A DNA stretch of 64,000 nucleotides from Burkholderiales bacterium (GCA_019749945.1 JAIEPF010000001.1:302724-366723), one strand, 5' to 3'. Shown: positions 8,703 to 18,218, counted from the first letter of the stretch. Program-made: numbers and translations. The notes: generated by a model from the sequence alone, not told the origin.

Positions 8703-9572
8703 ATGAGCGACACCCTGCAGCGCTTCCTGTTCGAACACGCACCGATCCGCGGCGAAATCGTGCAACTCGCCGCCACCTGGCAGGCCGTCACCGAGCGCCA
8801 CGACTATCCCGCGCCGCTGCGCAAAATCCTCGGTGAACTGATGGCCGCCGGCGCGCTGCTCGCCGCCACGCTCAAGTTCGACGGCACGCTGATCCTGCAA
8901 CTGCACGGCAACGGCCCGGTGAAACTGATCGTCGTCGAATGCGCCGCCGGCCACGCCATGCGTGCCACCGCCAAGTGGGACGGCAAGGTACCCGACGGCG
9001 GCCTGCGCGCGCTGCTCGGAACCGGCCGCTTCGCGATCAGCCTGGTGCCCGAATCCGGCCAGCAGGGTTATCAGGGCATCGTCGACCTCGACGCCGACAG
9101 CATCGCCGCCGCCTTCGAGCATTACATGGCCACCTCCGAACAGATCGAAACCCGGTTGTGGCTGGCCTGCGACAACAGCTGCGCCGCGGGCCTGCTGATC
9201 CAGAAACTGCCCGAGCGCGAAACCGCCGACGCCGACGCCTGGCCGCGCATCGGGCAGCTCGCCGCCACCGTCAAGACGCGGGAGCTGCTGACGCTGGCGC
9301 CGCAAATCCTGCTGCGCCGCCTGTTCCATGAAGAGGATCTGCGCGTGTTCGAGCCGCGCCCGGTGTACTTCCGCTGTTCCTGCTCGGCCGAACGCGTCAC
9401 CGGCATGCTGCGCATGCTCGGACCGGACGAAGTGCGCAGCGTGATCGCCGAACGCGGCGAAGTCGAAGTGCATTGTGAATTCTGCAACCGGCGTTATGTC
9501 TTCGATGCCGTCGACAGCGAACAGATTTTTGCCGCCGCGGTGACTGCGCCGTCGGCGCCAACGCGGCACTGA
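8703..9572 (+). CDS. hslO: Hsp33 redox-regulated chaperone
   Basis: The 289-residue product is a full-length Hsp33, a cytosolic holdase activated by oxidation. The C-terminal zinc/redox switch is intact: C225 and C227 (CSC) and C258 and C261 (CEFC), with the usual ~30-residue spacing. The conserved GTGRFAISLVPE and QGYQGIVDL segments of the N-terminal domain are present. The start ATG at 8703 lies 8 bp after the glycosyltransferase stop, which suggests co-transcription. The C-terminal tail after residue 275 is a short Ala/Pro-rich extension. Confidence 0.96.
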   Translation: MSDTLQRFLFEHAPIRGEIVQLAATWQAVTERHDYPAPLRKILGELMAAGALLAATLKFDGTLILQLHGNGPVKLIVVECAAGHAMRATAKWDGKVPDGGLRALLGTGRFAISLVPESGQQGYQGIVDLDADSIAAAFEHYMATSEQIETRLWLACDNSCAAGLLIQKLPERETADADAWPRIGQLAATVKTRELLTLAPQILLRRLFHEEDLRVFEPRPVYFRCSCSAERVTGMLRMLGPDEVRSVIAERGEVEVHCEFCNRRYVFDAVDSEQIFAAAVTAPSAPTRH

Positions 9573-9702
9573 ACTCCGATGCCCGCGACGCGCCGTCGCC
9601 TCGACACTGCCATGGCCCCGGCGTAAACTTTGGCTTGCCTTGCTTGCCTGCTCTGATGGTTGGCAATTATTCCTTCAAAATCAAATAGTTACGGAGAATT
9701 TT

Positions 9703-10905
9703 ATGGCTGATGGACATGGCGCAGGACGTGAAGTCGTTGTCGTGAGCGGCGTACGCACGGCCATCGGTGACTACGGCGGCGCATTAAAAGACATCGCGCC
9801 CACCGAACTCGCCGCGCAGGTCGTCAAGGAGGCCGTCAGCCGCGCCAAGCTCGACCCGAAACAAGTCGGGCAACTGGTGTTCGGCAACGTGGTCCACGGC
9901 GAAGCGAAAGACATGTACTTCTCGCGCGTCGCCTGCATCAAGGGCGGGCTGCCGCAGGAAACCACCGCGCTGACCGTGAACCGCCTCTGCGGCAGCGGCC
10001 TGCAGGCGATTGTCTCGGCAGCACAGGGCATCATGCTCGGCGACTGCGATGCGGCAGTGGGCGGCGGCGCCGAATCGATGAGCCGCGGCGGTTACCTGAT
10101 GCCGAGCCTGCGCTGGGGCCAGCGCATGAGCGACGGCAGCGTCATCGACATGATGGTCGGCGCGCTGACCGATCCCTTCGACACCGTGCACATGGGCATC
10201 ACCGCGGAAAACATCGCCGCGCAATGGAAAATCGGCCGCGAGCAGCAGGATGAATTCGCCGTCGAAAGCCATCGCCGCGCGCTGAACGCCATCGACAAGG
10301 GTTATTTCAAGGATCAGATCCTGCCCGTTGAACTGAAAACCCGCAAAGGCAGCACGCTGTTCGACAAGGATGAACATCCGCGCGCCGACGTGACCCTCGA
10401 AGGCCTCGCCAAACTGCGCGCGGTGTTCAAGAAGGAAGGCGGCTCGGTCACCGCCGGCAACGCCTCGGGCATCAACGACGGCGCCGCCGCCGTGGTGCTG
10501 ATGGAAAAGGAAGCCGCGAAAAAAGCCGGACTCAAACCGATGGCGCGCCTGGTGTCGTACGGCCTCGCCGGTGTCGATCCGAAAATCATGGGCATCGGCC
10601 CGGTGCCCGCGGTGCAAAACGCGCTGAAACGCGCCGGGCTCAAGGTCGAGGACATGGATGTCATCGAATCCAACGAGGCTTTTGCGGTGCAGGCACTGGC
10701 CGTGTCCTGCGACTTGAAATTTGATGCGAAAAAAACCAACCCCAACGGCGGCGCAGTGGGCCTCGGCCATCCGATCGGCGCCACCGGCGCCATCCTCACC
10801 GTCAAGGCGCTGTATGAGCTGCAGCGCACCGGCGGCAAATACGCGCTGGTGACCATGTGCATCGGCGGCGGCCAGGGCATCGCGGCGGTATTCGAGCGCA
10901 TGTAA
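9703..10905 (+). CDS. acetyl-CoA C-acyltransferase (thiolase)
   Basis: A 400-residue thiolase. The nucleophilic cysteine is C96 in NRLCGSG, the catalytic histidine is H356 in GHPIGATG, and the second cysteine is C386 in CIGGGQG. The length and sequence fit the acetoacetyl-CoA or beta-ketothiolase (PhaA/BktB) branch, which condenses or cleaves short 3-ketoacyl-CoAs in polyhydroxybutyrate or fatty-acid metabolism. The start at 9703 follows ACGGAG; the frame opens 21 codons earlier without support. It is monocistronic and followed directly by a strong terminator. Confidence 0.93.
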   Translation: MADGHGAGREVVVVSGVRTAIGDYGGALKDIAPTELAAQVVKEAVSRAKLDPKQVGQLVFGNVVHGEAKDMYFSRVACIKGGLPQETTALTVNRLCGSGLQAIVSAAQGIMLGDCDAAVGGGAESMSRGGYLMPSLRWGQRMSDGSVIDMMVGALTDPFDTVHMGITAENIAAQWKIGREQQDEFAVESHRRALNAIDKGYFKDQILPVELKTRKGSTLFDKDEHPRADVTLEGLAKLRAVFKKEGGSVTAGNASGINDGAAAVVLMEKEAAKKAGLKPMARLVSYGLAGVDPKIMGIGPVPAVQNALKRAGLKVEDMDVIESNEAFAVQALAVSCDLKFDAKKTNPNGGAVGLGHPIGATGAILTVKALYELQRTGGKYALVTMCIGGGQGIAAVFERM

Positions 10906-10920
10906 TCCACCCGCCCGCAT

Positions 10921-10951
10921 AAAAAACGCCGCGCATCACGCGGCGTTTTTT
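10921..10951 (+). terminator. rho-independent terminator after the thiolase gene
   Basis: AACGCCGCG and CGCGGCGTT pair perfectly around a 5-nt loop and are followed by a run of T. The A-run on the left makes it able to act on both strands. It begins 16 bp after the thiolase stop. Confidence 0.9.
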
Positions 10952-11075
10952 ATGGCCGCCGCGGCGCGCCGCAAACCCGCGACGGGTATGGACAAATACA
11001 GGCGGCGTCAGCATCATAGCTGCCTTGCCCTTGCAGTCACCCGTCAAAAAAACAAGCCTTCGGAGGGGATTCAGA

Positions 11076-12050
11076 ATGCCTATCGTCAAACTGTTGGCGG
11101 CCACTGCCGCTGCCGCCCTGCTCGCCATTCCCGCGGCACAGGCCGCGCAGGCCAAATATCCGGAAAAACCGATCCGGCTGATCATCGGCAGCGCGGCAGG
11201 CTCGGGTCCGGACATCATCGGCCGGATGATGGCGGAGCGGCTCTATGAAACCTGGAAGCAGCGCATCGTTGTTGATGCCCGCCCCGGTGCGGCCGGCGCC
11301 ATCAGCGCCGAACTGGCGCTTGCCGCCGCGCCCGACGGTTACACCTGGATGATGCTGACCTCGCAACTCTTCGTCGCGTCGCAGGTGCTGGCCGACATCA
11401 AGTTCGACCTCGCCCGCGACTTCCAGTCGCTGTCGCTGATCGGCACCACGCCGTTCGTGCTGCTCGCCAACAACCAGCTGCCGGCAAAATCACTGAAGGA
11501 GCTGATCGAACTCGCCAAAAAGCAGCCGGGCAAACTGCGCTACGGCTCGGCCGGCACCGGCGCCTCCGAACATCTCTCCGGCGTGCTGCTCGGCCACCTC
11601 ACCGGCACCAGCATGCTGCACGTGCCGTACAAAGGCGTGCCGCAGTCGATTGCCGACACGCTCGCCAACGAAGTGCAGATCACTTACGCGGTGCTGCCCG
11701 CGGCCTTTCCCCACATCCAGGGCGGGCGGCTGCGCGCGCTGGGCGTGACCACGGCGAAACGCGCCGCGCTGATCCCGGACGTGCCGGCGATCGGCGAAGT
11801 GGTGCCCGGCTATGCGATGAACGCCTGGTACAGCGTCGTCGCCCCGACCCGCACGCCGGTGGCGATCATGAACCAGGTCAGCGCGGAAATGGCGAAGGCG
11901 GTAAAGGAACCCGCATTCGGCGAAAAACTGAAGAGTTCGGGCATCGACATCGTCGGCAGCGACCGCGCCGGCCTCGACGCCTGGCGGCGCGACGAAAACA
12001 AGCGCATCAGCGAACTGGTCAAGATCTCGGGCGCCAAAGAAAAGAAATAA
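11076..12050 (+). CDS. tripartite tricarboxylate transporter substrate-binding protein (Bug family)
   Basis: A 324-residue periplasmic receptor of the Bug/TctC family. An N-terminal Sec signal of about 24 residues ends in AAQA, followed by the mature start YPEKPIRLIIGSAAGSGPD, which is family-typical. The region with ARPGAAGAISAELA and PDGYTW forms part of the binding pocket in known Bug structures. CGGAGGGG precedes the ATG at 11076. There are no tctA/tctB membrane genes nearby, so it is an orphan receptor, as is common in Bordetella and Cupriavidus. The ligand is probably a carboxylate but is not determinable here. Confidence 0.93.
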   Translation: MPIVKLLAATAAAALLAIPAAQAAQAKYPEKPIRLIIGSAAGSGPDIIGRMMAERLYETWKQRIVVDARPGAAGAISAELALAAAPDGYTWMMLTSQLFVASQVLADIKFDLARDFQSLSLIGTTPFVLLANNQLPAKSLKELIELAKKQPGKLRYGSAGTGASEHLSGVLLGHLTGTSMLHVPYKGVPQSIADTLANEVQITYAVLPAAFPHIQGGRLRALGVTTAKRAALIPDVPAIGEVVPGYAMNAWYSVVAPTRTPVAIMNQVSAEMAKAVKEPAFGEKLKSSGIDIVGSDRAGLDAWRRDENKRISELVKISGAKEKK

Positions 12051-12067
12051 CCGCCGGCCCGGCCCGC

Positions 12068-12095
12068 AAAAACACCGCGCCTCGCGCGGCGTTTT
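12068..12095 (+). terminator. rho-independent terminator after the Bug gene
   Basis: AAAACaCCGCGC and GCGCGGcGTTTT form a stem with a 3-nt loop, ending in a T-run, 18 bp after the stop codon at 12050. Confidence 0.85.
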
Positions 12096-12140
12096 CATGG
12101 AACACTGTGCGCCACGTCATCATCCAACCGGATACCCCGC

Positions 12141-12932
12141 ATGATCCGCCTGCTGCTGACCGCGACCCTCGCCGTGCTGCCGGCCGCGATAACCGCAAGC
12201 GCCAGCGACCTTGTTGTGGTTGAAAGCGGCGAACTGCCGATCATCCTCACCGCGCCGCACGGCGGCGCGGAGGACGTGCCAGGCTGCACGCTGCGCACGG
12301 CCGTCGGCAGCCGTTTCGTCAACCGCCCCGACCAGTACACCGACCGCCTCGCCCGCGGCATCGCCGACGAACTGAAACGCCTGACCGGCAAACCGCCGTA
12401 CCTGGTGATGGCCCGCTTTCATCGCAAATACATCGATGCCAACCGCCGCGCCGACGAAGCTTATGGCGATCCCGGCTGCAGCGCCGTTTACGATGCCTAC
12501 CATGCCGCGATCCGCCGCCTGGTCAATGATATCCGCGCCCGACATCCGCATGCGATGCTGTTCGACATCCACGGCCAGGCCGCCTACCCGGATTCGATCC
12601 TGCGCGGCACCCATCACGGCCTTGCCGTCGCCCGGTTGCTGGCGCGTGCCGGCGCACCGGCGGTCACCGGCCCGGACAGCGTGTTCGGCCGCTTCGCCGC
12701 CATGGGTTATCGCATCGTGCCGCTCAATAACACCGCACCCACCGACCGGGTCGAAGCCCCGGGTTATACCGGCGGGCATACCGTCGCGCTCTACGGCAGC
12801 AACCATCAGGACGGCATCGATGCGATGCAGCTCGAATTCGGCCGCGATCTGCGTGCACCGGCCATCATCGCCGCCACCGCGAGCGACACGGCGCAGGCCA
12901 TCGCCGCGTTTTACGGGCGTTACCTCAAATAG
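12141..12932 (+). CDS. N-formylglutamate amidohydrolase-like protein, exported
   Basis: A 263-residue protein with an N-terminal signal peptide (cleavage near TASA, about residue 21). TAPHGG, RFHRKYIDANR and DIHGQ correspond to the metal- and substrate-binding motifs of the N-formylglutamate amidohydrolase fold, a zinc-peptidase-like family. The classical HutG2-type enzyme is cytosolic; the exported version here suggests action on a periplasmic N-acyl or peptide substrate. It is convergent with the Bug gene downstream (20 bp apart) and stands alone after the terminator at 12095. The specific reaction is uncertain. Confidence 0.75.
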   Translation: MIRLLLTATLAVLPAAITASASDLVVVESGELPIILTAPHGGAEDVPGCTLRTAVGSRFVNRPDQYTDRLARGIADELKRLTGKPPYLVMARFHRKYIDANRRADEAYGDPGCSAVYDAYHAAIRRLVNDIRARHPHAMLFDIHGQAAYPDSILRGTHHGLAVARLLARAGAPAVTGPDSVFGRFAAMGYRIVPLNNTAPTDRVEAPGYTGGHTVALYGSNHQDGIDAMQLEFGRDLRAPAIIAATASDTAQAIAAFYGRYLK

Positions 12933-12952
12933 CGCCCGCAGGCCCGGCCCTG

Positions 12953-13918
12953 CTACTGCGGCTTGACGCCGGAATCCTTCACCACTTTCGCCCAGCGCGG
13001 GATTTCCTGTTTCAGCAGTTCGGCGAACTCCTCCGGTTTGTTCGCCACCACGAACAGCCCCATGCCGGCCATGCGCTCCTTCACTGCCGGCGCGTTGAGT
13101 GCGCGCGCTGCTTCCGTGTTGAGCCTGTTGATGATGTCGGCGGGAGTTCCGGCGGGCGCCAGGCAGCCGAACCAGGTGCTCGCTTCAAAACCGGGCAGGC
13201 CTGACTCCGCCACCGTCGGAAATTCAGCGGCGGTGGGCACGCGTTGTGCGCTGGTCACCGCGATGCCGCGCAACCTGCCGCTGCGCGCCAGTGGCAACAC
13301 CACCGGCAGATTCGAGAACACCATCGAGATCTGGCCGCCCATCGCATCGGACACCGCGGGACCCTCGCCCTTGTATGGCACGAACAGAAGATCCGCTTTC
13401 GCCGTCAGCTTGAACAGTTCGCCCGCCATGTGCGGCGTGCCGCCCGAGGCGGCGCCAAAGGTGAGTTGACCGGGCCGCGCCCTGGCCAGCGCAATCAGAT
13501 CCCGGACATTTTTCACCGGCAGCGACGGATGGACAACGATCATCAGCGGCGAGGTCGCGATCACCATCATCGGCGTGAAATCGCGCGCGCCGTCGTAAGC
13601 GGTTTTGTACATCGCCGGCACCACCGCCTGCGTGGTCTGCGAACCAACCAGCAGGGTGTAACCATCAGGCGCGGATCTGGCGACAAACTCGGTGCCGATG
13701 ATGCCGCTCGCACCGGTGCGGTTCTCGACAAACACCGTCTGCCCGAAACGCTCGGTCAGCCCCTGCGCAAGGATGCGCGCCGTGACATCGACGCCGCCGC
13801 CCGCGGCAAACGGCACCACGATGCGCACCGGCTTCACCGGATAGGTCTGCGCCGCAGCCGCACCCGCCAGAACGGCGCCGGACAACGCGATCAAAATCTC
13901 GAGCTTCCCCGTCATCAT
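12953..13918 (-). CDS. Bug family tripartite tricarboxylate transporter substrate-binding protein
   Basis: A 321-residue receptor with a signal peptide (cleavage near AAAAQ, residue 23) and the mature start TYPVKPVRIVVPFAAGGGVD. NRTGASGIIGTEFVA and APDGYTLLVGSQ are the conserved pocket segments. GGGAGGAGACC precedes tandem ATG codons at 13918 and 13915; the first was taken. It lies 34 bp downstream of the AraC-family gene on the same strand, so the regulator and the receptor may be co-transcribed. No membrane components of the transporter are nearby. Confidence 0.92.
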   Translation of the reverse strand: MMTGKLEILIALSGAVLAGAAAAQTYPVKPVRIVVPFAAGGGVDVTARILAQGLTERFGQTVFVENRTGASGIIGTEFVARSAPDGYTLLVGSQTTQAVVPAMYKTAYDGARDFTPMMVIATSPLMIVVHPSLPVKNVRDLIALARARPGQLTFGAASGGTPHMAGELFKLTAKADLLFVPYKGEGPAVSDAMGGQISMVFSNLPVVLPLARSGRLRGIAVTSAQRVPTAAEFPTVAESGLPGFEASTWFGCLAPAGTPADIINRLNTEAARALNAPAVKERMAGMGLFVVANKPEEFAELLKQEIPRWAKVVKDSGVKPQ

Positions 13919-13952
13919 GGTCTCCTCCCGCGCCGGATCCCGGCTGTGGTCA

Positions 13953-14834
13953 TCATAAAACACTGCGCCCGGCACTGCTTTCCGCCGCAAACGCCCGCGG
14001 CGCCATGCCCAGCGCGCGGCGGAACATGGTCGAAAACGCGCCCGGGCTTTCGTAACCGAGATCCACCGCCACCGTCGTCACCGGCGCGCCTTCGGCGAGG
14101 CGCCGGATCGATTCGAGCAGGCGCGCCTGCTGTTTCCAGCGCGCGAAGGTGATGCCGGTCTCGCGCAGGAAACGCCGGTACAGGGTGCGCGTGCTGGTGT
14201 TCAGTTCACCGGCGTCGAAATCACAGGGCCGCCGCGTCGACAGGTCGGCGAGGATGCGTTCGCACAACTGCGTCAGATCCGCGCTCTCCGGCAGCGGCAG
14301 ATCCAGCGCGCAATGCGGCAGGCGGCGGATTTCCGCCATCAGCAAGCGCATCAGCAGGCCGTCCTCGCCGTGCTCGTCATAATTTGCCGGCAGCGCCGCG
14401 GCGCGCACCACCAGTTCGCGCAGCAGCGGCGTGACCTCCAGCACCGCGCACGACGCCGGCATGCCCGCGCCGGCAGCCTCGTTCAGATAGAGACTGTGCA
14501 TGTCGACGATGCCGTGCATCTGGATTTCGTGCACCGTGTGCGCCGGCACCCACAAGGCACGGCTGGGCGGCACGATCCAGGCATGGCGCGCGCTGCGCAC
14601 CCGCATCGTGCCGGCGACGGCAAACACAAATTGCGCGCGGCCGTGCCAGTGCGGCGCGATGTGGTGACCCTTCGGATAGGCGGTATGGCGGATCACCACC
14701 GCGCGCGACAGGTCGCCCTGCACCGGGCTTTCGGGTGCGGCGGCAAAATCGCGGCCGGCGCGCAGCCGGGTCAGGCGACGACGGGGCGACAGTGCGGGTT
14801 TCACAGTGCTGCCGGACCGGACGGGGTTGTCCAT
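13953..14834 (-). CDS. AraC family transcriptional regulator
   Basis: The product of about 293 residues has an N-terminal cupin-type sensor domain (KGHHIAPHWHGRAQFVFAVAG, roughly residues 55-75) and a C-terminal double helix-turn-helix of the AraC type. The latter contains TRTLYRRFLRETGITFARW and VAVDLGYESPGAFSTMFRRALG. It is transcribed divergently from the MFS transporter gene with only 65 bp between the starts, which suggests that it controls that transporter and itself. The start at 14834 is the more likely one; an in-frame ATG exists 18 codons upstream and neither has a strong ribosome-binding site. Confidence 0.88.
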   Translation of the reverse strand: MDNPVRSGSTVKPALSPRRRLTRLRAGRDFAAAPESPVQGDLSRAVVIRHTAYPKGHHIAPHWHGRAQFVFAVAGTMRVRSARHAWIVPPSRALWVPAHTVHEIQMHGIVDMHSLYLNEAAGAGMPASCAVLEVTPLLRELVVRAAALPANYDEHGEDGLLMRLLMAEIRRLPHCALDLPLPESADLTQLCERILADLSTRRPCDFDAGELNTSTRTLYRRFLRETGITFARWKQQARLLESIRRLAEGAPVTTVAVDLGYESPGAFSTMFRRALGMAPRAFAAESSAGRSVL

Positions 14835-14899
14835 TTTGCGAATGTTTAAGGTAAATATTCGAAAGACAGACGATTGTAACTCAAGCACACTTTCAGCCC

Positions 14900-16114
14900 A
14901 TGACGACCGCCACCGCTACCGCCCCCGCCGGGGGCTTCCCTGCCGTCGTGCGCCTGCTGCTCAATGTCGGCCACGCCATCGACCACATGTTCCTGCTGAT
15001 CTTTGCCACGGCCGTCGCCAGCATCGCGATCGAATTCGGCTACGCCAACTGGACCGACCTGATGCCGTACAGCGTCGGCGCGTTCGCGCTGTTCGGCCTG
15101 GGCGCCTTGCCCGCAGGTCGCCTCGGTGACCTGTGGGGCCGGCGCATCATGATGATCATTTTTTTCATCGGCATGGGTGTCGCCGCGATGCTGGTGGCGG
15201 CGACGCAGAATGCCTGGCAGCTTGCCGCCGCGCTGACGCTTTTGGGCGCCTTCGCCGCGATCTACCATCCGGTGGGCATCCCGATGCTGGTACAGAACGT
15301 GCCGAATCCGGGTGCCGTGATCGGCCTGAACGGCCTCGCCGGCAACCTCGGCATCGCTGTCGCCGCACTGCTCACCGGTTTTCTCGTCAAATGGATCGGC
15401 TGGCGCGCCGCATTCGTGATTCCCGGCCTGATCTCCATTGCCTGTGGCGTGGTGTTCGCGCTGCACTGCCCCAGGGAAACGGAAGCCCCGTCAAAGCGCA
15501 AGGGGGGCAAGGCCCAGGTCGCGCTGAGCCCGCAGATGCTGATGCGCGCCTTTGCCGTGATGACTTCAGCCGCCGCCGTCAGCACCATCCTGTTCAACTT
15601 CACCACCAACGGCAATTCGCAACTGCTGGCCGAGGGATTCAAGGGCATCATCGACGACCCTGCCGTGATCGGCACCCTGCTCGCGATCATCTACACCATC
15701 GCCTCGTTCGCGCAGATCGTGGTCGGCCGGCTGATCGACAAGGTCGCGTTCAAGCCGCTGCAATTCTGGATATCGGTGATCCAGATTCCGCTGCTGATCT
15801 GGGCCGCGCATACCCAGGACTGGATGCTGTTCGTCGCACTGCTGGCGGTGATGGTGTTCGTATTCGGCGCCATTCCCTTCACCGATGCGATGATCGTGCG
15901 TTACGTCGATGACCGCCTGCGCTCGCGTGTCGCCGGCATGCGGCTGACGGTGGCCTTCGGTTTCAGTTCGCTTGCGGTATGGATACTCGGGCCGCTGGTC
16001 AAGGCCATCGGCTTTTCCAACGCGCTGTGGATCATGGCCGGCATCGCCGCGATCAAGGCCGCGATCGTGCTGCTGTTGCCGGAAGAGCCGGCGGCAGAAG
16101 TCGCAAAAACCTGA
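14900..16114 (+). CDS. MFS transporter
   Basis: A 404-residue major facilitator with about 12 transmembrane helices. The motif A loop between helices 2 and 3 reads GRLGDLWGRR. The first helix contains GHAIDHMFLLIF, a pattern seen in fosmidomycin-resistance-like MFS exporters. It is divergent from an AraC regulator, an arrangement typical of inducible efflux or uptake systems. The substrate is unknown. Confidence 0.88.
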   Translation: MTTATATAPAGGFPAVVRLLLNVGHAIDHMFLLIFATAVASIAIEFGYANWTDLMPYSVGAFALFGLGALPAGRLGDLWGRRIMMIIFFIGMGVAAMLVAATQNAWQLAAALTLLGAFAAIYHPVGIPMLVQNVPNPGAVIGLNGLAGNLGIAVAALLTGFLVKWIGWRAAFVIPGLISIACGVVFALHCPRETEAPSKRKGGKAQVALSPQMLMRAFAVMTSAAAVSTILFNFTTNGNSQLLAEGFKGIIDDPAVIGTLLAIIYTIASFAQIVVGRLIDKVAFKPLQFWISVIQIPLLIWAAHTQDWMLFVALLAVMVFVFGAIPFTDAMIVRYVDDRLRSRVAGMRLTVAFGFSSLAVWILGPLVKAIGFSNALWIMAGIAAIKAAIVLLLPEEPAAEVAKT

Positions 16115-16196
16115 GGCCTGCAAGCCGCCACTCGCCAGGCGGGCAACCTGCGCGCCGAAACCTGAAATTAACCAATAAAATCAATAGTTTATAACC

Positions 16197-16946
16197 ATGG
16201 ATGGACTGGACATCACGCTGCTCGTCAGCGCCGCGTTTTTCACCTCGGCCCTGACCTCCGTCGCCGGCGCCGGCGGCGGCACGATCCTGATCGCGCTGAT
16301 GCTGCTGTTCATGCCGCCCGCCGCCGCGATCCCCGCGCACGGCGTGGTGCAGCTCGCCTCCAACAGCTGGCGCGTCTGGCTGTTCCGCAAACACCTGGCG
16401 TGGCCGCTGATCATCCGCTTCAGCGCACTGATGCCCTTTGGTGTCGCGCTCGGATTGTGGCTGTTCCAGGAAATGCCCAAGGAACTGGTGCAAATCCTCA
16501 TCGGTTTTTTTGTGCTGCTGACGCTGTTCCTGCGCCAGATCAAACGTTTCGCGCCGAAAGAATTTCCGCTGTGGGCGTTTGTGCCGCTGGGTTTTGTCAC
16601 CGGCGCCCTGAACATGATTGTCGGCGTCATCGCCCCCGTGCTCGGCGTACTGATCATCCGCAAGGATCTCAACAAGGAAAACGTCGTCGGCACGCTGGGG
16701 TTCTTCGGCTTCATCGGCAATCTGCTCAAAATCGCCGCCTTCACGCTGGTCGGGTTCAGCTTCGCCGAGTACGGATTTTTGCTGCTGCTGATGACCGTCG
16801 CCGTGATCGTCGGCACTTCGGTTGGAAAAAAAGTGCTGTCCGGTTTCGACGAAAAAACCTTCCTGCTGGTGTTCAACATCATGCTGATTGCACTGGCATT
16901 GAAATTGATCGTGTTCGACGGCCTGACCGCCCTGTTCGGCAAATAG
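16197..16946 (+). CDS. TSUP family transporter (TauE/SafE-type permease)
   Basis: A 249-residue membrane protein with about eight helices and the duplicated TSUP signatures: AGAGGGTILIALML near residue 25 and TGALNMIVGVIAPVLG in the second half. Family members export sulfite, sulfoacetate or other small organosulfur anions; the substrate here is not known. The 80-bp gap upstream is AT-rich (ATAAAATCAATAGTTTATAA), the likely promoter, and no clear Shine-Dalgarno sequence precedes the ATG. Confidence 0.85.
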   Translation: MDGLDITLLVSAAFFTSALTSVAGAGGGTILIALMLLFMPPAAAIPAHGVVQLASNSWRVWLFRKHLAWPLIIRFSALMPFGVALGLWLFQEMPKELVQILIGFFVLLTLFLRQIKRFAPKEFPLWAFVPLGFVTGALNMIVGVIAPVLGVLIIRKDLNKENVVGTLGFFGFIGNLLKIAAFTLVGFSFAEYGFLLLLMTVAVIVGTSVGKKVLSGFDEKTFLLVFNIMLIALALKLIVFDGLTALFGK

Positions 16947-17090
16947 CCTTCAGACCGGCGGCATATCCCTGCGCCGCTCCTTTGCGGCGAAATCAGGCAA
17001 TGCTGCACCGCGGTCTGCTGATCGTTTGATCCATATCAAGCCGGCCTGCCCCCCACTCCACGATGATTTTCATCAAGGAGGGGGTTCCCC

Positions 17091-17564
17091 ATGGGCCAGG
17101 AGATCGAACGCAAGTTCCTGCTGAAGAATGACGGCTGGCGCGCACTTGCGCAGGGTACTTTGTACCGGCAGGGTTACCTGAACAGCGCCAAGGAACGCAC
17201 CGTGCGCATCCGCTCGATCGGCGAGCGCGCCTTCCTCACCATCAAGGGCATCACCACTGGCGCGACCCGCGCCGAATACGAATACCCGATCCCGCTCGAA
17301 GACTGCAACGCGATGCTCGACACGCTCGCGGAAAAACCCGTCATCGAAAAAAAGCGCTACAAGATCCGGCAGGGGGATCTCACCTGGGAAATCGACGAAT
17401 TCTTCGGCGACAACGCCGGCCTGATCGTCGCCGAAGTCGAACTGCAGAGCGAAGACCAGGCGTTCGGGAAGCCGGAGTGGTTGGGCGCGGAAGTCACCGC
17501 CGATCCGCGCTACTTCAACTCGAATCTGGTCAAGCACCCCTACACGAAGTGGCAGACCCGCTGA
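17091..17564 (+). CDS. CYTH domain protein (triphosphatase-like)
   Basis: A 157-residue single-domain CYTH protein. The defining ExExK motif is EIERK at residues 4-8, followed by tunnel-lining charged strands (RTVRIRSIG, LTIKG, RAEYEYPI, KKRYKI, WEIDEFFG, VAEVEL). Bacterial stand-alone CYTH proteins of this size are usually inorganic triphosphatases; some have adenylate cyclase activity. AAGGAGGGGG lies upstream of the ATG. It is first in an apparent operon with a second CYTH-like gene, an SLC13 permease and an MgtC gene. Confidence 0.9.
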   Translation: MGQEIERKFLLKNDGWRALAQGTLYRQGYLNSAKERTVRIRSIGERAFLTIKGITTGATRAEYEYPIPLEDCNAMLDTLAEKPVIEKKRYKIRQGDLTWEIDEFFGDNAGLIVAEVELQSEDQAFGKPEWLGAEVTADPRYFNSNLVKHPYTKWQTR

Positions 17565-17579
17565 CCGGGGAACACAACC

Positions 17580-18218
17580 ATGACCGGACCTTTCGTCAAG
17601 AATGTCGCCACCTCCGCCGCGGATGCCGCGAAAATCGTGCCGCGGGCCGAGTTCCGCGTCTTCGGCAGCGGCGTGATCGACATCGTCCGGAAAAAGATAT
17701 GGGATGCCGGCGCGACGCTGCAGAAGGCGCGCCGGATGCCGGCCGAGACCTATTTCCTGTCCCGGCGCAGCAGCGCCGTCAACGTCAAGGTGCGTGACGG
17801 CCTGCTCGACATCAAGCTCAAAACCGGCGAAACACCCGAGGGCTATGAGATTTTCCAGCCCGCCGGCAAATTCCAGTTTCCGCTGCAACAGGCCGACCTC
17901 GCCGTCATCCTCAAACACCTGCAGGTCGATGCAGCACCCGGCAAAGGCAGCTGCACCTTCGACGAATTCCTCGCCATGGCACGGGCGCATCCGGATCTGG
18001 TGCCGGTGACGATCGAAAAAATGCGCTACGGCTTTACGGTTGACGGCGTCATCTGCGAATACGCGCAGGTCTGGCTCAACGGCGCGCTGCTCGAAACCGC
18101 CTGCTGCGAAAGCGAAAACCACGCCGGCATGAAAAAAGTGAGCGAAATGCTGGGTATCGCCGGGATGCCCAACACCAGCTACATCAACGCCGCAAAACAC
18201 GTCGTCGGACTGACCTGA
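17580..18218 (+). CDS. divergent CYTH-like protein
   Basis: A 212-residue protein 15 bp after the CYTH gene. It starts its fold with AEFRVFG (residues 23-29) in place of ExExK, then shows strands similar to a CYTH tunnel: VKVRDGLLDIKLKTGE, VTIEKMRYGFTVDG and NGALLETACCESEN. The assignment is from this pattern and from the neighbour; the canonical motif is altered, so it may bind rather than hydrolyse triphosphate-like ligands. No signal peptide or membrane segment is visible. Function unknown. Confidence 0.55.
   Translation: MTGPFVKNVATSAADAAKIVPRAEFRVFGSGVIDIVRKKIWDAGATLQKARRMPAETYFLSRRSSAVNVKVRDGLLDIKLKTGETPEGYEIFQPAGKFQFPLQQADLAVILKHLQVDAAPGKGSCTFDEFLAMARAHPDLVPVTIEKMRYGFTVDGVICEYAQVWLNGALLETACCESENHAGMKKVSEMLGIAGMPNTSYINAAKHVVGLT

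Noticed and set aside
5968..8742. Open frame of 924 codons on the minus strand
   Set aside because: It lies antisense to the M48 protease and glycosyltransferase genes. Its product is rich in Gln, Arg and His with no fold signature, the usual shadow of GC-rich coding sequence.
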